Shown here: positions 1 to 8,261 of the stretch, one piece after another | How positions within the stretch are numbered: the first letter of the stretch is position 1 | Layout of the letters: each line of letters starts with the position of its first letter | Source of the DNA: Candidatus Woesearchaeota archaeon | Lineage (GTDB): Archaea > Nanobdellota > Nanobdellia > Woesearchaeales > JAFGLG01 | Assembly (NCBI GenBank): GCA_016928155.1 | Contig: JAFGLG010000007.1 | Span: forward strand, 207,320 to 271,319 | Length of the DNA: 64,000 nucleotides | Direction: 5' to 3' | The notes under the pieces: model-generated | The model's input: only the letters and a program-made list of their open reading frames with translations | What the model was told of the DNA's origin: nothing | Databases searched by the model: none | Made by a program: the position numbers and the translations under genes

Positions 1-940
1 TGAAAATCTTCTCAATAGAGACCTTCACAATATGCAGGTTGAGCAGCTTCTCATTATGCGTCTCGATGGTATGCAGCACATCATGCAGTATGGATTCAGA
101 ATCCTTTGTATAAATGATTATCTTATGGCCCTCATCTTTCATACTGACAATCCCTTTCCCTGCTTTGCCGGTGTGTATGTGCTTAATCAGCCTGTCATAT
201 TTTCCAGGGGCGCTCTCAATATGTATCTCTTCAAATGTTCCGAACTTCTTCTTGACATCCTCCACAGAACCTATGATGGCAATCTTCTTGTCATGAAGGA
301 CGCATATCCTGTCGCAGAACTCTTCCAGCTCTTCGATGAAATGGGAAGCCACAATGATTGTGGTCCCGGTGGCATTTATCTTCTTTATCAGGCTCCACAT
401 CTGGTCCCTCAGGACAGGATCAAGGTCAGCGGTCGGCTCGTCAAGCAGAAGGACATCAGGGTCATTGACAATGGCACAGGAGATATCAAGCCTCTTCTGC
501 ATGCCTCCAGAAAGGTCCTTGGCAGCAGTATTCCTTTCCCTGTCGAGCGCTGTCAGCTTCAGTGCAGTAGTGATATTGTTCTTTATGACATTAGGCGCAA
601 GGCCGAACATCGTGGCAAAATAGTCAAGGTTCTCCTCCACTGTGAGATAAGGATAGAAGCTGGGGTCCTGTGTGGCGAAACCGAATATCTTCTTAGCAAG
701 ATTCATATGCTTCGACACTTCAGTGTAATGCTCAGATTTGGGATGCTTGAAGAGCACCTTGCCGGTGTCAGGCCCTATTATGCCTGTGATAATGTTCATT
801 AGGGTGGACTTCCCTGCACCGCTCATGCCGATCACACCAAAAATCTCACCCGGTTCTATATCCAAGGAGAGATTCTTCAGAACCTCTTTCTGGCCATATG
901 TCTTAGAGACATTCTCAACCATCAAAAGCGCTTTCCCCAT
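1..940 (-). CDS. ABC transporter ATP-binding protein, C-terminal end cut by window edge
   Basis: Reading leftwards from the ATG at 940, the protein is an ABC ATPase. Walker A is GMSGAGKST near residue 37, the signature is LSGGMQKR near 142, Walker B is VLLLDEPTADLDP near 160, and an H-loop (VASHF) follows near 190. The sequence then continues into the roughly 80-residue C-terminal extension typical of drug- or Nod-type exporters (DrrA/CcmA class). The reading frame is open to base 1 and ends in a V-S-I-E-K-I-F stretch, usually close to the C-terminus of this family, so few residues are missing. The ATPase would energise an ABC-2 type permease, which should lie just outside the left edge. An AT-rich TATA-like stretch near 963-977 could be its promoter. 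The substrate is unknown. Confidence 0.9.
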   Translation of the reverse strand, partial: MGKALLMVENVSKTYGQKEVLKNLSLDIEPGEIFGVIGMSGAGKSTLMNIITGIIGPDTGKVLFKHPKSEHYTEVSKHMNLAKKIFGFATQDPSFYPYLTVEENLDYFATMFGLAPNVIKNNITTALKLTALDRERNTAAKDLSGGMQKRLDISCAIVNDPDVLLLDEPTADLDPVLRDQMWSLIKKINATGTTIIVASHFIEELEEFCDRICVLHDKKIAIIGSVEDVKKKFGTFEEIHIESAPGKYDRLIKHIHTGKAGKGIVSMKDEGHKIIIYTKDSESILHDVLHTIETHNEKLLNLHIVKVSIEKIF

Positions 941-1009
941 TTTTAAATCAAAATAGGGGTGGCTTTTTAATTTTTACTGTTGCGTGAATACTACTGTCAA
1001 GTGTTAAGA

Positions 1010-1022
1010 ACTATTTAAATAT
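1010..1022 (+). promoter_or_regulatory. Archaeal TATA box for the permease-methyltransferase fusion
   Basis: TATTTAAATA at 1012-1021 lies about 25-34 bases before the ATG at 1046, the usual TATA-to-start distance for a leaderless or nearly leaderless archaeal transcript. No Shine-Dalgarno sequence is seen before this ATG. Confidence 0.55.
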
Positions 1023-1045
1023 CTATTTTTAAAGGAAAAATCCTA

Positions 1046-3607
1046 ATGGCAGAGCTGAAAAGGACCCTCAGTTTCAGGGTCATACTCTTTGTAAGCATAG
1101 CTTCGATCATCGGCACAGGTGTATTCTTCCTGCCGGCAATGGGTCTCAAATATTCCGGCCCCATGTCAATAATAGCGTGGGTAATCCTCATAGCAGTCTC
1201 GATATACATATCGATGATGTTCTCAGAATTGAGCTCGATGTTCCCCAAGGCAGGAGCGACATACGAGTATACCAAGCAGGCATTCGGCAGATTCTCCTCA
1301 TTCCTCGTCGGCTGGATAATGTTCATAACCTCCTCTGTGACCATAGCCATCCTTGCAGTCGGAGCGATACAATACCTCATGCCATACGGATCGAACCTGA
1401 TAAAGATGATCATCTGCCTGTTCTTCCTTTTCGCATTCAACTATGTCTGCTACAAAGGGATGCAGACCAGCGCAATGATGATGGTCGCATTCTCGATAAT
1501 CACCCTGGGAGTGCTCGGGATCGTCATACTCCCCGGATTATTCAAGGCAGATATCAGCGCTTTCACGCCTTTCTGGGTATTCCCGACATCATCAATCTTC
1601 CTCACGCTCTTCTTCATCCTCGAGACATTCTTCGGCTGGGATTCAGCAAGCCAGCTCGCAGAAGAGGTGAAAGATGCCGAGAAAGTGATGCCAAAAGCCC
1701 TCATCTACGGCACCTTCATCACAGGAATCTTAGTGCTGGCCCTTGTAGTCGTGATGATAACAAGCGGGCACTGGCAGGATATAGCAGAATCAGGCGCACC
1801 CCTGTCATACCTTGCATCAAGACATCTCGGCCAGTTGGGACATTATATCATAACAATGGGGACGTACCTCTCCCTGCTGGGGACCCTGGCAATAATGGTC
1901 ATCACATCACCCCGTCTTGTCTATGCACTGACACGGGACAGGCTTTTCCTGCCGAAGTTCAGGAAGATCCATCCAGTCTATCACACACCCCATTATGCCA
2001 TACTCTTCCAGGCCATAGTGAGCTGCTTCTTCATAATACTGGCTTTCGGGTCATATGACCTGCTGCTGAACCTCATGATCCCCCTTGATCTGTTCACCTA
2101 CTGCTTCCTGTTCCTCAGCCTATTCATGCTGAGATTCAAGATGCCAAATGCAAACAGGCCCTACAAGGCCCCTTTCGGAAAGATGATGTCCCTGCTGCTT
2201 GTCGGATTCAATATAGCACTGGTGGTCGTGTGGCTGCTTCTCGAGCAGAATGCACCCGGGATAATGAAGCTCCTGGGCTCGATAGTCTTCATAGGATTCC
2301 CGATATATTTCCTCCTTGAGATGTACTACAACCCCAAGACAATAAGAAATGTGAACAATTACCTTGCTGAATACACCCTCTGGACAGAGAGGATATATTT
2401 CCCGATAGGAGTGAGGAAAGAGATAATAAAGATACTTGGAGAGCTGAAGAACAAGGTCATCCTCGAATTCGGATGCTCTGTCGGGACTCTCACCCAGCAC
2501 CTTGCTGAAGAGGTGGGCAAGAAGGGCAGGGTGTATGCTACAGACCTCAGCGAGAACCACCTCCTGCTTGCCCAGAACAGGATGAACAAGCGGGGGCACA
2601 GCCATGTCCATCTTATGCATGACGAGAAGCATGACCACAGGATACACCCCAAAGTGCCCCATGTGGATGCAGTCGTCTCCATGGGCGTGATAGGGTACAT
2701 ACAGGATGTCAAGAATGTGCTGAAGGACATGAATGAAAGGATGGAAGTGGGAAGCAGCTACTGCATAGTCGATTATGACAAGTATTTCCATCTCATCCCG
2801 AACATCGAATGGCTCTCAAATGACACAGAGATAATAAGGCTCTTCCACAATTCAGGGTTCACATGCCATGTCGAGAGGAAAACAGGCATATTCTGGCAGT
2901 ACATATACATATATGGGAAGAAGTTCAAGAACATAAGCGAAGTGAAAGCCGAGAAGGAGCTGAAGGTCTATAACTATGTATATGAGATAAACCAGGGCAT
3001 ATTCAACCAGGGGAAGATCTTCGTCGACAGGAAGCACATGGATATCGGGGACGGCCTGGACTATGTGAGCGCGCAGTTCAGGATGAAGAGCAGGGCGATA
3101 AAGAACTACTTCTTGGAGAGCTATATAAACTCCAGGACACTCATGCCTGAGCAGTTCAGGGTCACGCTCTACAAAGGGAGGGAGGCAGCTCTCGACAATG
3201 AGGTCATGTTCAGGAAAAACAAGGTTTTCACCATGGGCAAGGGTGACCAAGAGCCCCAGGAGATGGAGGTGCCGAAAGACGTGCATGATGTGTTCTCCGC
3301 AATCCTCAAGATAAAGAGAGAGAGGCTGGAAACAGGCAAGAGATTCGCCATCAATGTCTTCCTTAACAATGATGTCTCTGACTTCACATTCACTGTACGG
3401 AAGAAGGCATTCACTGTATTCGAGGACATAGCCATGGACGCCTATGTGCTTGATGTCGATTTCAAGCGGGACCTGCTGCCTGATGTCAGGAGGATGGAGC
3501 TGTTCATCGGCGATACGCCTGGCAATGACATAATGATGGCGAAGCTGAGGCTGAAGAACCACATGTGGCCGGTCAAGGTGATTGTGCAGGGAGAAACAGG
3601 ATTATGA
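1046..3607 (+). CDS. APC-family permease fused to a methyltransferase and a DUF3108-like domain
   Basis: This 853-aa protein has three parts. Residues 1-430 are a polytopic membrane protein with the APC-superfamily start (IIGTGVFFLP, then a pro-rich GPMSIIAW helix), expected to carry about 12 membrane helices and move amino acids or polyamines. Residues 455-630 are a class I SAM-dependent methyltransferase: motif I LEFGCSVGTLTQHL near 472, followed by the acidic YATDLSENHL strand. Residues 635-853 resemble DUF3108, a beta-rich domain usually found on secreted or envelope proteins. The joins show no stop or frameshift and base use is even, so the fusion looks genuine. I know of no characterised protein with this order. 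One possibility is that the methyltransferase acts on the imported substrate at the membrane. The permease and methyltransferase calls are firm, the third domain is tentative. Confidence 0.9.
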   Translation: MAELKRTLSFRVILFVSIASIIGTGVFFLPAMGLKYSGPMSIIAWVILIAVSIYISMMFSELSSMFPKAGATYEYTKQAFGRFSSFLVGWIMFITSSVTIAILAVGAIQYLMPYGSNLIKMIICLFFLFAFNYVCYKGMQTSAMMMVAFSIITLGVLGIVILPGLFKADISAFTPFWVFPTSSIFLTLFFILETFFGWDSASQLAEEVKDAEKVMPKALIYGTFITGILVLALVVVMITSGHWQDIAESGAPLSYLASRHLGQLGHYIITMGTYLSLLGTLAIMVITSPRLVYALTRDRLFLPKFRKIHPVYHTPHYAILFQAIVSCFFIILAFGSYDLLLNLMIPLDLFTYCFLFLSLFMLRFKMPNANRPYKAPFGKMMSLLLVGFNIALVVVWLLLEQNAPGIMKLLGSIVFIGFPIYFLLEMYYNPKTIRNVNNYLAEYTLWTERIYFPIGVRKEIIKILGELKNKVILEFGCSVGTLTQHLAEEVGKKGRVYATDLSENHLLLAQNRMNKRGHSHVHLMHDEKHDHRIHPKVPHVDAVVSMGVIGYIQDVKNVLKDMNERMEVGSSYCIVDYDKYFHLIPNIEWLSNDTEIIRLFHNSGFTCHVERKTGIFWQYIYIYGKKFKNISEVKAEKELKVYNYVYEINQGIFNQGKIFVDRKHMDIGDGLDYVSAQFRMKSRAIKNYFLESYINSRTLMPEQFRVTLYKGREAALDNEVMFRKNKVFTMGKGDQEPQEMEVPKDVHDVFSAILKIKRERLETGKRFAINVFLNNDVSDFTFTVRKKAFTVFEDIAMDAYVLDVDFKRDLLPDVRRMELFIGDTPGNDIMMAKLRLKNHMWPVKVIVQGETGL

Positions 3608-3734
3608 TAAAATAGTATCATGATAGAATAGTATTGTGATAAAATAGTATCATGATTAAAAAGGATTATGATTAAAAGGTATAATAAATACAATAAGACA
3701 ATAAAATAAGAAAAAGACAATAAAATAAGAAAAT
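3605..3734. repeat. 16-bp and 19-bp tandem repeats between convergent genes
   Basis: Five 16-bp units run head to tail from 3605, 3621, 3637, 3653 and 3669. The first is TGATAAAATAGTATCA; units 1 and 3 are identical, unit 2 differs at three bases, and units 4 and 5 drift further. Units 1 and 3 are themselves inverted repeats (TGATA...TATCA). The array begins exactly at the TGA stop of the upstream gene. It is followed by two copies of a 19-bp unit (GACAATAAAATAAGAAAAA type) at 3697 and 3716. The block lies between two convergent genes, so it may serve as a transcription end region, but iteron-like protein binding is also possible. Confidence 0.85.
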
Positions 3735-3755
3735 AATAAGCTATCCCGCGAACCC

Positions 3756-4241
3756 TTACTTAAGCCTGGCCTCAATCATGCAGACCTGCTTGGAATTGTC
3801 CCCTGTGAACAATGTCAGAGCACTTCTTCGGGTCATCCTCCATTCACCATCACCGCAGTCAATGAAATACCTGTAGTTCTGCGATATCTCAGCAGGGTTC
3901 CAGTGGAGCGTGAACATCTGGTTCGGCTCCCCGCTCTTGAACACGAGCTTCCATTCCTTGACAGGCTTTGTGAAAGTCGGATATTTCTTGAACCACTTGC
4001 TGTACTTCTCCCCGTCTTCCTTGAAGAAAAGGCCCACACCACCTTCGAAATACTCATCCTTCTGGAAATCAAAACCATCTACAAAACCATTATTCACGCC
4101 GAATTCGGCAGTGTATGTCATGCCATCGTGGCTTGCATGAATCTGTATCTCCCCCCTGTGGTACGGCTTGTACGGGAAAGCGGCTGCAACCAAAGAGACT
4201 GTCAAGACCATGCTGAATAGAATCAACACCAGCTTTTTCAT
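3756..4241 (-). CDS. Small secreted protein, paralogue of the next gene
   Basis: The 161-aa protein starts at the ATG at 4241, which has a GGGGGTGC ribosome binding site and is followed by a clear signal peptide (MKKLVLILFSMVL...). A further upstream start would only add a polar extension before the signal peptide. The mature part contains a FGV...DGFD motif and a W-K-L...L-H-W-N-P...Y-R-Y-F-I-D-C block shared with the neighbouring 4404-4868 gene, so the two are tandem paralogues. The spacing of hydrophobic and aromatic residues suggests an all-beta (Ig-like) fold. A TATA box (TTTATATATCC on the minus strand, near 4290-4300) places transcription start about 25 bases before the RBS. I do not recognise the family; a small cell-surface or extracellular role is inferred from export only. 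Confidence 0.75.
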   Translation of the reverse strand: MKKLVLILFSMVLTVSLVAAAFPYKPYHRGEIQIHASHDGMTYTAEFGVNNGFVDGFDFQKDEYFEGGVGLFFKEDGEKYSKWFKKYPTFTKPVKEWKLVFKSGEPNQMFTLHWNPAEISQNYRYFIDCGDGEWRMTRRSALTLFTGDNSKQVCMIEARLK

Positions 4242-4403
4242 TATAGCACCCCCAAATTTATTTTGATACTGGAAATCCCAAATCAGAAAAGGATATATAA
4301 ACATTTGCCTATTGCGCTACATCATTATTTAAATGCCCAAATACCACTAATGTCGGACAAAAGAATGCCGGAACCGCCTAACAAAAAGTAAAAAAATAAA
4401 AAT

Positions 4404-4868
4404 TTATGTCATGCCCATCGTAATCGTGCATGCAAAATCTCCATCTGTGCCTGAATTTATTATCAGCCAGTTCTTCATCTTCATATTGAAGACCCTGCCG
4501 TTGTAATACTCGGGGCAGCTGATATAATAATGGAAATTTGATGTGAGCTCTCCGGTATTCCATGTCAGCACAGCCTGTGGGCCGGCGCCATTGTACTTCA
4601 GCCTGAACTCCTTTGTCTGGTACAGTGTTGTTGGAGCCTTCATTATCCATGTGTTCCAGTTGCTTCCCAGATCCTTCAGGAAAAGCTTCCCGTTCTTCGG
4701 CAGATCAATGCCTGCATCATACCCGTCGGTATAAAGATGCGAGACACCGAATGTCGCATAGTTAATATTGCCACCTTCATACACACTCAGGGTTGTAGAG
4801 CTGTGAAGAGCCAAAGCAACAGAAGCGGCCAGCACAGCACCCAACAACAATGCAAAAAACTTTTTCAT
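4404..4868 (-). CDS. Small secreted protein, paralogue of the previous gene
   Basis: The 154-aa protein starts at ATG 4868 behind GAGGTGAT and carries a signal peptide ending near ALAL. Its mature region aligns with the neighbour: FGV...TDGYD, then FRLKYNG...VLTWN...FHYYISC. The single Cys of this block is kept, while the C-terminus differs. A TATA box (GCTTAAATAC, minus strand, 4909-4920) gives it its own promoter, so the pair are separately transcribed tandem duplicates rather than one operon. Family unknown; probably a small beta-sandwich protein at or outside the membrane. Confidence 0.75.
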   Translation of the reverse strand: MKKFFALLLGAVLAASVALALHSSTTLSVYEGGNINYATFGVSHLYTDGYDAGIDLPKNGKLFLKDLGSNWNTWIMKAPTTLYQTKEFRLKYNGAGPQAVLTWNTGELTSNFHYYISCPEYYNGRVFNMKMKNWLIINSGTDGDFACTITMGMT

Positions 4869-5173
4869 GATATCACCTCTTGAAATTCTCTGCATCAACC
4901 CATCTCTGCTGTATTTAAGCTTTTGGGTCATATATCAGAGGATGTCTGCTGGGTATTTAAGAGCCTGATGACTACTGTGTTTAGACGAATATTGGACAGG
5001 GCTGTGTCGTCAAGAGGAAAGACAACAGTCTGATCCCATCCATTTCGCGGCTGAGGATTGATGGTCGGGACCTATAGGATAAGATGTGTGATGAAAATGC
5101 ATGACAAGTACTGATTATGCATCTAATATTTGACAGATCTATTTGATATATAGCAAGAAGATAGCTAATCTGT

Positions 5174-5773
5174 TTATCTTGCGCCGTCTGCCTGTCGCTC
5201 GACCTCGAGCTTCTTCGAGATGGCGTTGGACTTCGCATCACTGCTGTATGCCCAGATGATCTCATCAGCGAGGCACTCCTGAATACGCTTCTTTGAGTTG
5301 AAAGACTTCTGGAAAGCGCCCTGCGTCATGAGCCTCAAAGCAAGATCTATCCTCCTCTGCGGAGAGCACTCGACAGCCTTAGGATACCTCGCCCCACCAT
5401 ATTCTATTGTGATTATCTCCTCTCTCTGTGAGGCATTCTCAACAGCACCCACAAGAACCTCTACCGGATTCTTCTTCAGCCTCTGTTCAATGAGCCTGAA
5501 AGAGTCAAGCGCTATCTGGAAAGCCTTGTTGCCCTTCCCTGTCTTTGTCCCGGAAGTCAGCTTGTGCTTCTTGGACTTGTGGCCCGGGATCATTATCTTG
5601 TTGATGAATCTCTCGACGATGGTCAGCTTTGACTTGCGGAACATGGTACCTATATGCCTCCCTGAAGTCTTAGGGACAATCCTCGGCTTGAGAGTGACAT
5701 ATCTCTGGAGGCCCATGTCGCCTACCACTATGCCCTCTGTGCTCCATTTGTTGAATATCTTTATATCATCCAT
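5174..5773 (-). CDS. rps7: 30S ribosomal protein S7 (uS7)
   Basis: The 199-aa protein has the long archaeal/eukaryotic form of uS7: the N-terminal IFNKWS segment, the RFINKIMIPG block, and GGARYPKAVECSPQRRIDLAL, which binds the 3' major domain of 16S rRNA. It organises the head of the small subunit. It lies 84 bases after rps12 in the same direction, the usual archaeal order. The ORF ends at 5174 and nothing of the usual downstream elongation-factor genes follows, so the conserved string breaks here. Confidence 0.97.
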   Translation of the reverse strand: MDDIKIFNKWSTEGIVVGDMGLQRYVTLKPRIVPKTSGRHIGTMFRKSKLTIVERFINKIMIPGHKSKKHKLTSGTKTGKGNKAFQIALDSFRLIEQRLKKNPVEVLVGAVENASQREEIITIEYGGARYPKAVECSPQRRIDLALRLMTQGAFQKSFNSKKRIQECLADEIIWAYSSDAKSNAISKKLEVERQADGAR

Positions 5774-5857
5774 CTTATCATCTGCACCACAATAATCTAT
5801 CCCATAATGATAATCGTCATGATAATAAATATGACCTATCTGATAAATCTGCTCTCT

Positions 5858-6295
5858 CTATTTCCTTGCCTTCTCTATCCTTCCTTTCAATAATGCATCC
5901 AAGCTCTGATCATTGACCTTGATGACACACCATCTGACACCAGGGATATCCCCTTTAGCCCTGCCCATCTTGCCGCCTATGCATTCGATCATGACCTCGT
6001 CGTGCTCATCAATGAGCTTTGTGGCCCCATCGCCTGGACAGAATGCAGTGACCTGCTTGCCGTTCTTGATCAGCTGGACCCTCACGCACTTCCGCATGGC
6101 GGAGTTAGGCTGCTTTGCCTCAAGCTGAATCTTCTCAAGGACAATCCCTTTTGCCTGGGAGCTGCCTTCCAAAGGATCAGACTTCTCCTTCAGGTTCAAT
6201 ATTCTCCTGACAAAGTACTTGTTGTTCCATTTAAAAGTGCTCCTTCTCTCCCTGAGCTTCTTTCCAGCATTCATCCCCCTTGATTTCTTTGTCAT
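5858..6295 (-). CDS. rps12: 30S ribosomal protein S12 (uS12)
   Basis: This is the decoding-centre protein. Diagnostic stretches are [20 protein letters not shown] and [17 protein letters not shown]. The start at 6295 ([16 protein letters not shown]) matches the length of archaeal uS12; a start 60 bases further upstream would lie on the TATA box and is rejected. The gene has its own promoter within the long transcription/translation cluster, and rps7 follows. Confidence 0.97.
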   Translation of the reverse strand: MTKKSRGMNAGKKLRERRSTFKWNNKYFVRRILNLKEKSDPLEGSSQAKGIVLEKIQLEAKQPNSAMRKCVRVQLIKNGKQVTAFCPGDGATKLIDEHDEVMIECIGGKMGRAKGDIPGVRWCVIKVNDQSLDALLKGRIEKARK

Positions 6296-6317
6296 AGTAA
6301 TCCAGATTTTTTTGGGT

Positions 6318-6331
6318 CCTTTATATAGTTT
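6318..6331 (-). promoter_or_regulatory. TATA box for rps12-rps7
   Basis: On the minus strand AACTATATAAAGG lies about 25-35 bases upstream of the rps12 ATG at 6295. The position implies a very short leader and a separate ribosomal-protein transcript inside the larger operon. Confidence 0.6.
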
Positions 6332-6378
6332 TCCTGTTATTATTATACAATTCAAGGCTTAAAAAAGGCAGGCCCAGC

Positions 6379-6798
6379 TTATATAACCTTTATCTCCTCA
6401 AGTTCAAAAAATCTCTTGACAATTGATTCAGTGTTGCGCAGATTCTGGGCATTCCTGCCAATAAGCAAGCCCTTTGTATTTGTATCAGCTCCATTGATGG
6501 TCAAAATACCACCTTCAAACCTGAAACCAGTTATTTTAAGCGGGAAAACCAGATTAGAGATGAATTTGTTCATTTCTGGGTCAAACTCGACAATCCTAAT
6601 CTTCTTCTTGAGCAAATCCTCAATCTTCTTTATATTGATGCCTTTCTTGCCGATGGCCTTGCCTATATTATTAGGCATGACAACAAAGACAACACGCTCA
6701 AGCTTATCGATGAAGCAATCCTTGAGCTTAGCACGCGTAAGTGTCTCAAAGAGCTCCATGTACTTCATGAGGTTCATGTCGTATTTTATCCTGGTCAA
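6379..6798 (-). CDS. nusA: NusA-like transcription factor with two KH domains
   Basis: The 139-aa archaeal NusA-like protein consists almost only of tandem KH RNA-binding domains: the first contains GKAIGKKGINIKKIE, the second GLLIGRNAQNLRNTE. It lacks the N-terminal RNA-polymerase-binding and S1 domains of bacterial NusA. It sits between rpl30e (9 bases away) and rps12, as in most archaea, and is thought to act in transcription elongation or termination of rRNA and ribosomal protein genes. Confidence 0.93.
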   Translation of the reverse strand: MTRIKYDMNLMKYMELFETLTRAKLKDCFIDKLERVVFVVMPNNIGKAIGKKGINIKKIEDLLKKKIRIVEFDPEMNKFISNLVFPLKITGFRFEGGILTINGADTNTKGLLIGRNAQNLRNTESIVKRFFELEEIKVI

Positions 6799-6807
6799 TT
6801 TAGATCC

Positions 6808-7074
6808 CTACTTCAGAACGCCAAGAACAGAAATAGCATGCCTTCTCTTGCACATCGCACCAAGCTCATCATTCGTGGCATCCACCTTCTCAATCCTGAA
6901 CTCACTTATCCCCTGATACCTCTTGAGCTCTGAAAGAGTCGAATCTGCCGCATTGCTTGCTACAAGGACCCTGTCGATCCTGCCAAGCTTGATGCTCTTG
7001 ATGGTCTTCTCAGTGCCCATGATCGCCTTTCCTGATTCCATCATTTTCAACAATTCAGATCCTTTCATTTTCAT
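6808..7074 (-). CDS. rpl30e: 50S ribosomal protein L30e (eL30)
   Basis: The 88-aa protein is the L7Ae/L30e-fold ribosomal protein, with the VLVASNAADSTLSEL segment that binds kink-turn RNA. It follows rpoA2, the standard archaeal position. The start at 7074 (MKMKGSELL) is preceded by GCAGGG; the Met two codons later is possible. A TATA-like AAATTTAAATC near 7092-7104 suggests a promoter between rpoA2 and this gene. Confidence 0.93.
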   Translation of the reverse strand: MKMKGSELLKMMESGKAIMGTEKTIKSIKLGRIDRVLVASNAADSTLSELKRYQGISEFRIEKVDATNDELGAMCKRRHAISVLGVLK

Positions 7075-7135
7075 CCCTGCATAACAATTGATTTAAATTT
7101 TTTATCCTGCTGCCGCACCATATATCACTGATACA

Positions 7136-8260
7136 TCACTTGAACTTGGTCACAAGCTCAGGAAGGCCTGTACCCAGCGGGATAGGCTGGTTGAGCATAA
7201 CATTCTCAACAACGCTTGTCAGCTCATCCTTCTCCCCGACAAGAGCAGCATTGATTATATGCCTAATAGGCGTCTCGAAAGAGGCCCTTGCCAGCACACT
7301 GGACTTGTCCCTCACAACACCATACCTGGTGATGCCCTTGATGCTCCCTGTCAGGCACATGGTGTCTGCGACAAGCATGATGTGCCTTATGTCCACATTC
7401 AGGCCCTGCCCCTCAATGACCTTGTAGACCTCATTGATGACCGACTGCCTTGCAGCCTCTATACCCAGTATCTTCGCTATCTCAAGCACATCATTGGTGG
7501 TGGTCCTCTGCGAATCGACGCAGTCGATGTTCAGGACCTCCTTGAGATTGCTTCCTGCAGTTATTATCACGAACTCCTTGCCTCTCTTCACAGGGAGGAC
7601 CTGGCTGATGCCCTTGACACCTTTGATGTGTATCTCCTTGAGCCTCTCCTTTATCTTATAGATCTCATTGAGGTTCCCTTCCTTCTCCTTGACCTTTATC
7701 CTTATGATATCGCCGTCAAGCTTCACAGAGAACTCCTTGTAGGTCTTGTCAAGCATCTTGGAGACATCCTGGCTTGAAAGCTCATAATCCCCAAGCTTCC
7801 TGATGTTGAGCCTCACCTCAATCTCATTCTCCGCCATGTTGACGATGAACTCAGAGGTGACCTCTTTCAGTGTGGTCTCCTTGATCATGAGGGCATATTT
7901 CTTTATGTTATCGCTTGTGGCATCAGTGAAATAGATCTCCATCATAGGGGTGCTTATCTTCTTCCTGCCGTCGAGAATCTCGATTATCCTCGGCAGTCCC
8001 ATGGTGACATTCATCTCTGCGACACCGGCGAAGTGGAATGTGTTCAGTGTCATCTGGGTGCCTGGCTCGCCGATGGACTCGGCAGCCACAAGACCGACAG
8101 CCTCGCCGGCCTGCACCTTGGACCCATCGTATTCCTTCACTATCCTGTCGCATATCTTCCTCAGCCTGGCTGCAGGTATCTTTTCAGGAACATATTTCCG
8201 GATCTCGTCTATGACAGAAAGCGGGAGCTTGTCCTTGTATTCCTCAAGTATCTTATCCAT
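7136..8260 (-). CDS. rpoA2: DNA-directed RNA polymerase subunit A''
   Basis: The 374-aa subunit is the C-terminal part of the largest RNA polymerase subunit. [20 protein letters not shown] is the start of the trigger loop, followed by [17 protein letters not shown]. The start at 8260 lies one base after the TAA of rpoA1 with GGAGGG upstream, so the two are translationally coupled; an in-frame codon 27 bases upstream is not needed. The A'/A'' split is the normal archaeal arrangement. Confidence 0.97.
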   Translation of the reverse strand: MDKILEEYKDKLPLSVIDEIRKYVPEKIPAARLRKICDRIVKEYDGSKVQAGEAVGLVAAESIGEPGTQMTLNTFHFAGVAEMNVTMGLPRIIEILDGRKKISTPMMEIYFTDATSDNIKKYALMIKETTLKEVTSEFIVNMAENEIEVRLNIRKLGDYELSSQDVSKMLDKTYKEFSVKLDGDIIRIKVKEKEGNLNEIYKIKERLKEIHIKGVKGISQVLPVKRGKEFVIITAGSNLKEVLNIDCVDSQRTTTNDVLEIAKILGIEAARQSVINEVYKVIEGQGLNVDIRHIMLVADTMCLTGSIKGITRYGVVRDKSSVLARASFETPIRHIINAALVGEKDELTSVVENVMLNQPIPLGTGLPELVTKFK

Positions 8261-8261
8261 C

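Noticed and set aside
32-802. Long plus-strand reading frame at the left edge
   Set aside because: It is the mirror of the minus-strand ABC ATPase, whose Walker and signature motifs are clear.
3605-3734. CRISPR array
   Set aside because: The repeats are directly adjacent with no spacers, and no cas genes are present.
4932-5173. Possible C/D-box small RNA (GTGATGA ... CTGA near 5078-5110, and CTGA-TGATGG near 5050-5068)
   Set aside because: The boxes do not come in the C, D', C', D order with proper 10-21 nt guide spacing on one strand, and no flanking terminal stem is seen.
7259-7777. Long plus-strand reading frame opposite rpoA2
   Set aside because: It is the antisense of a certain gene; the codon pattern of rpoA2 leaves that frame open, and it has no ribosome binding site or protein-like composition.
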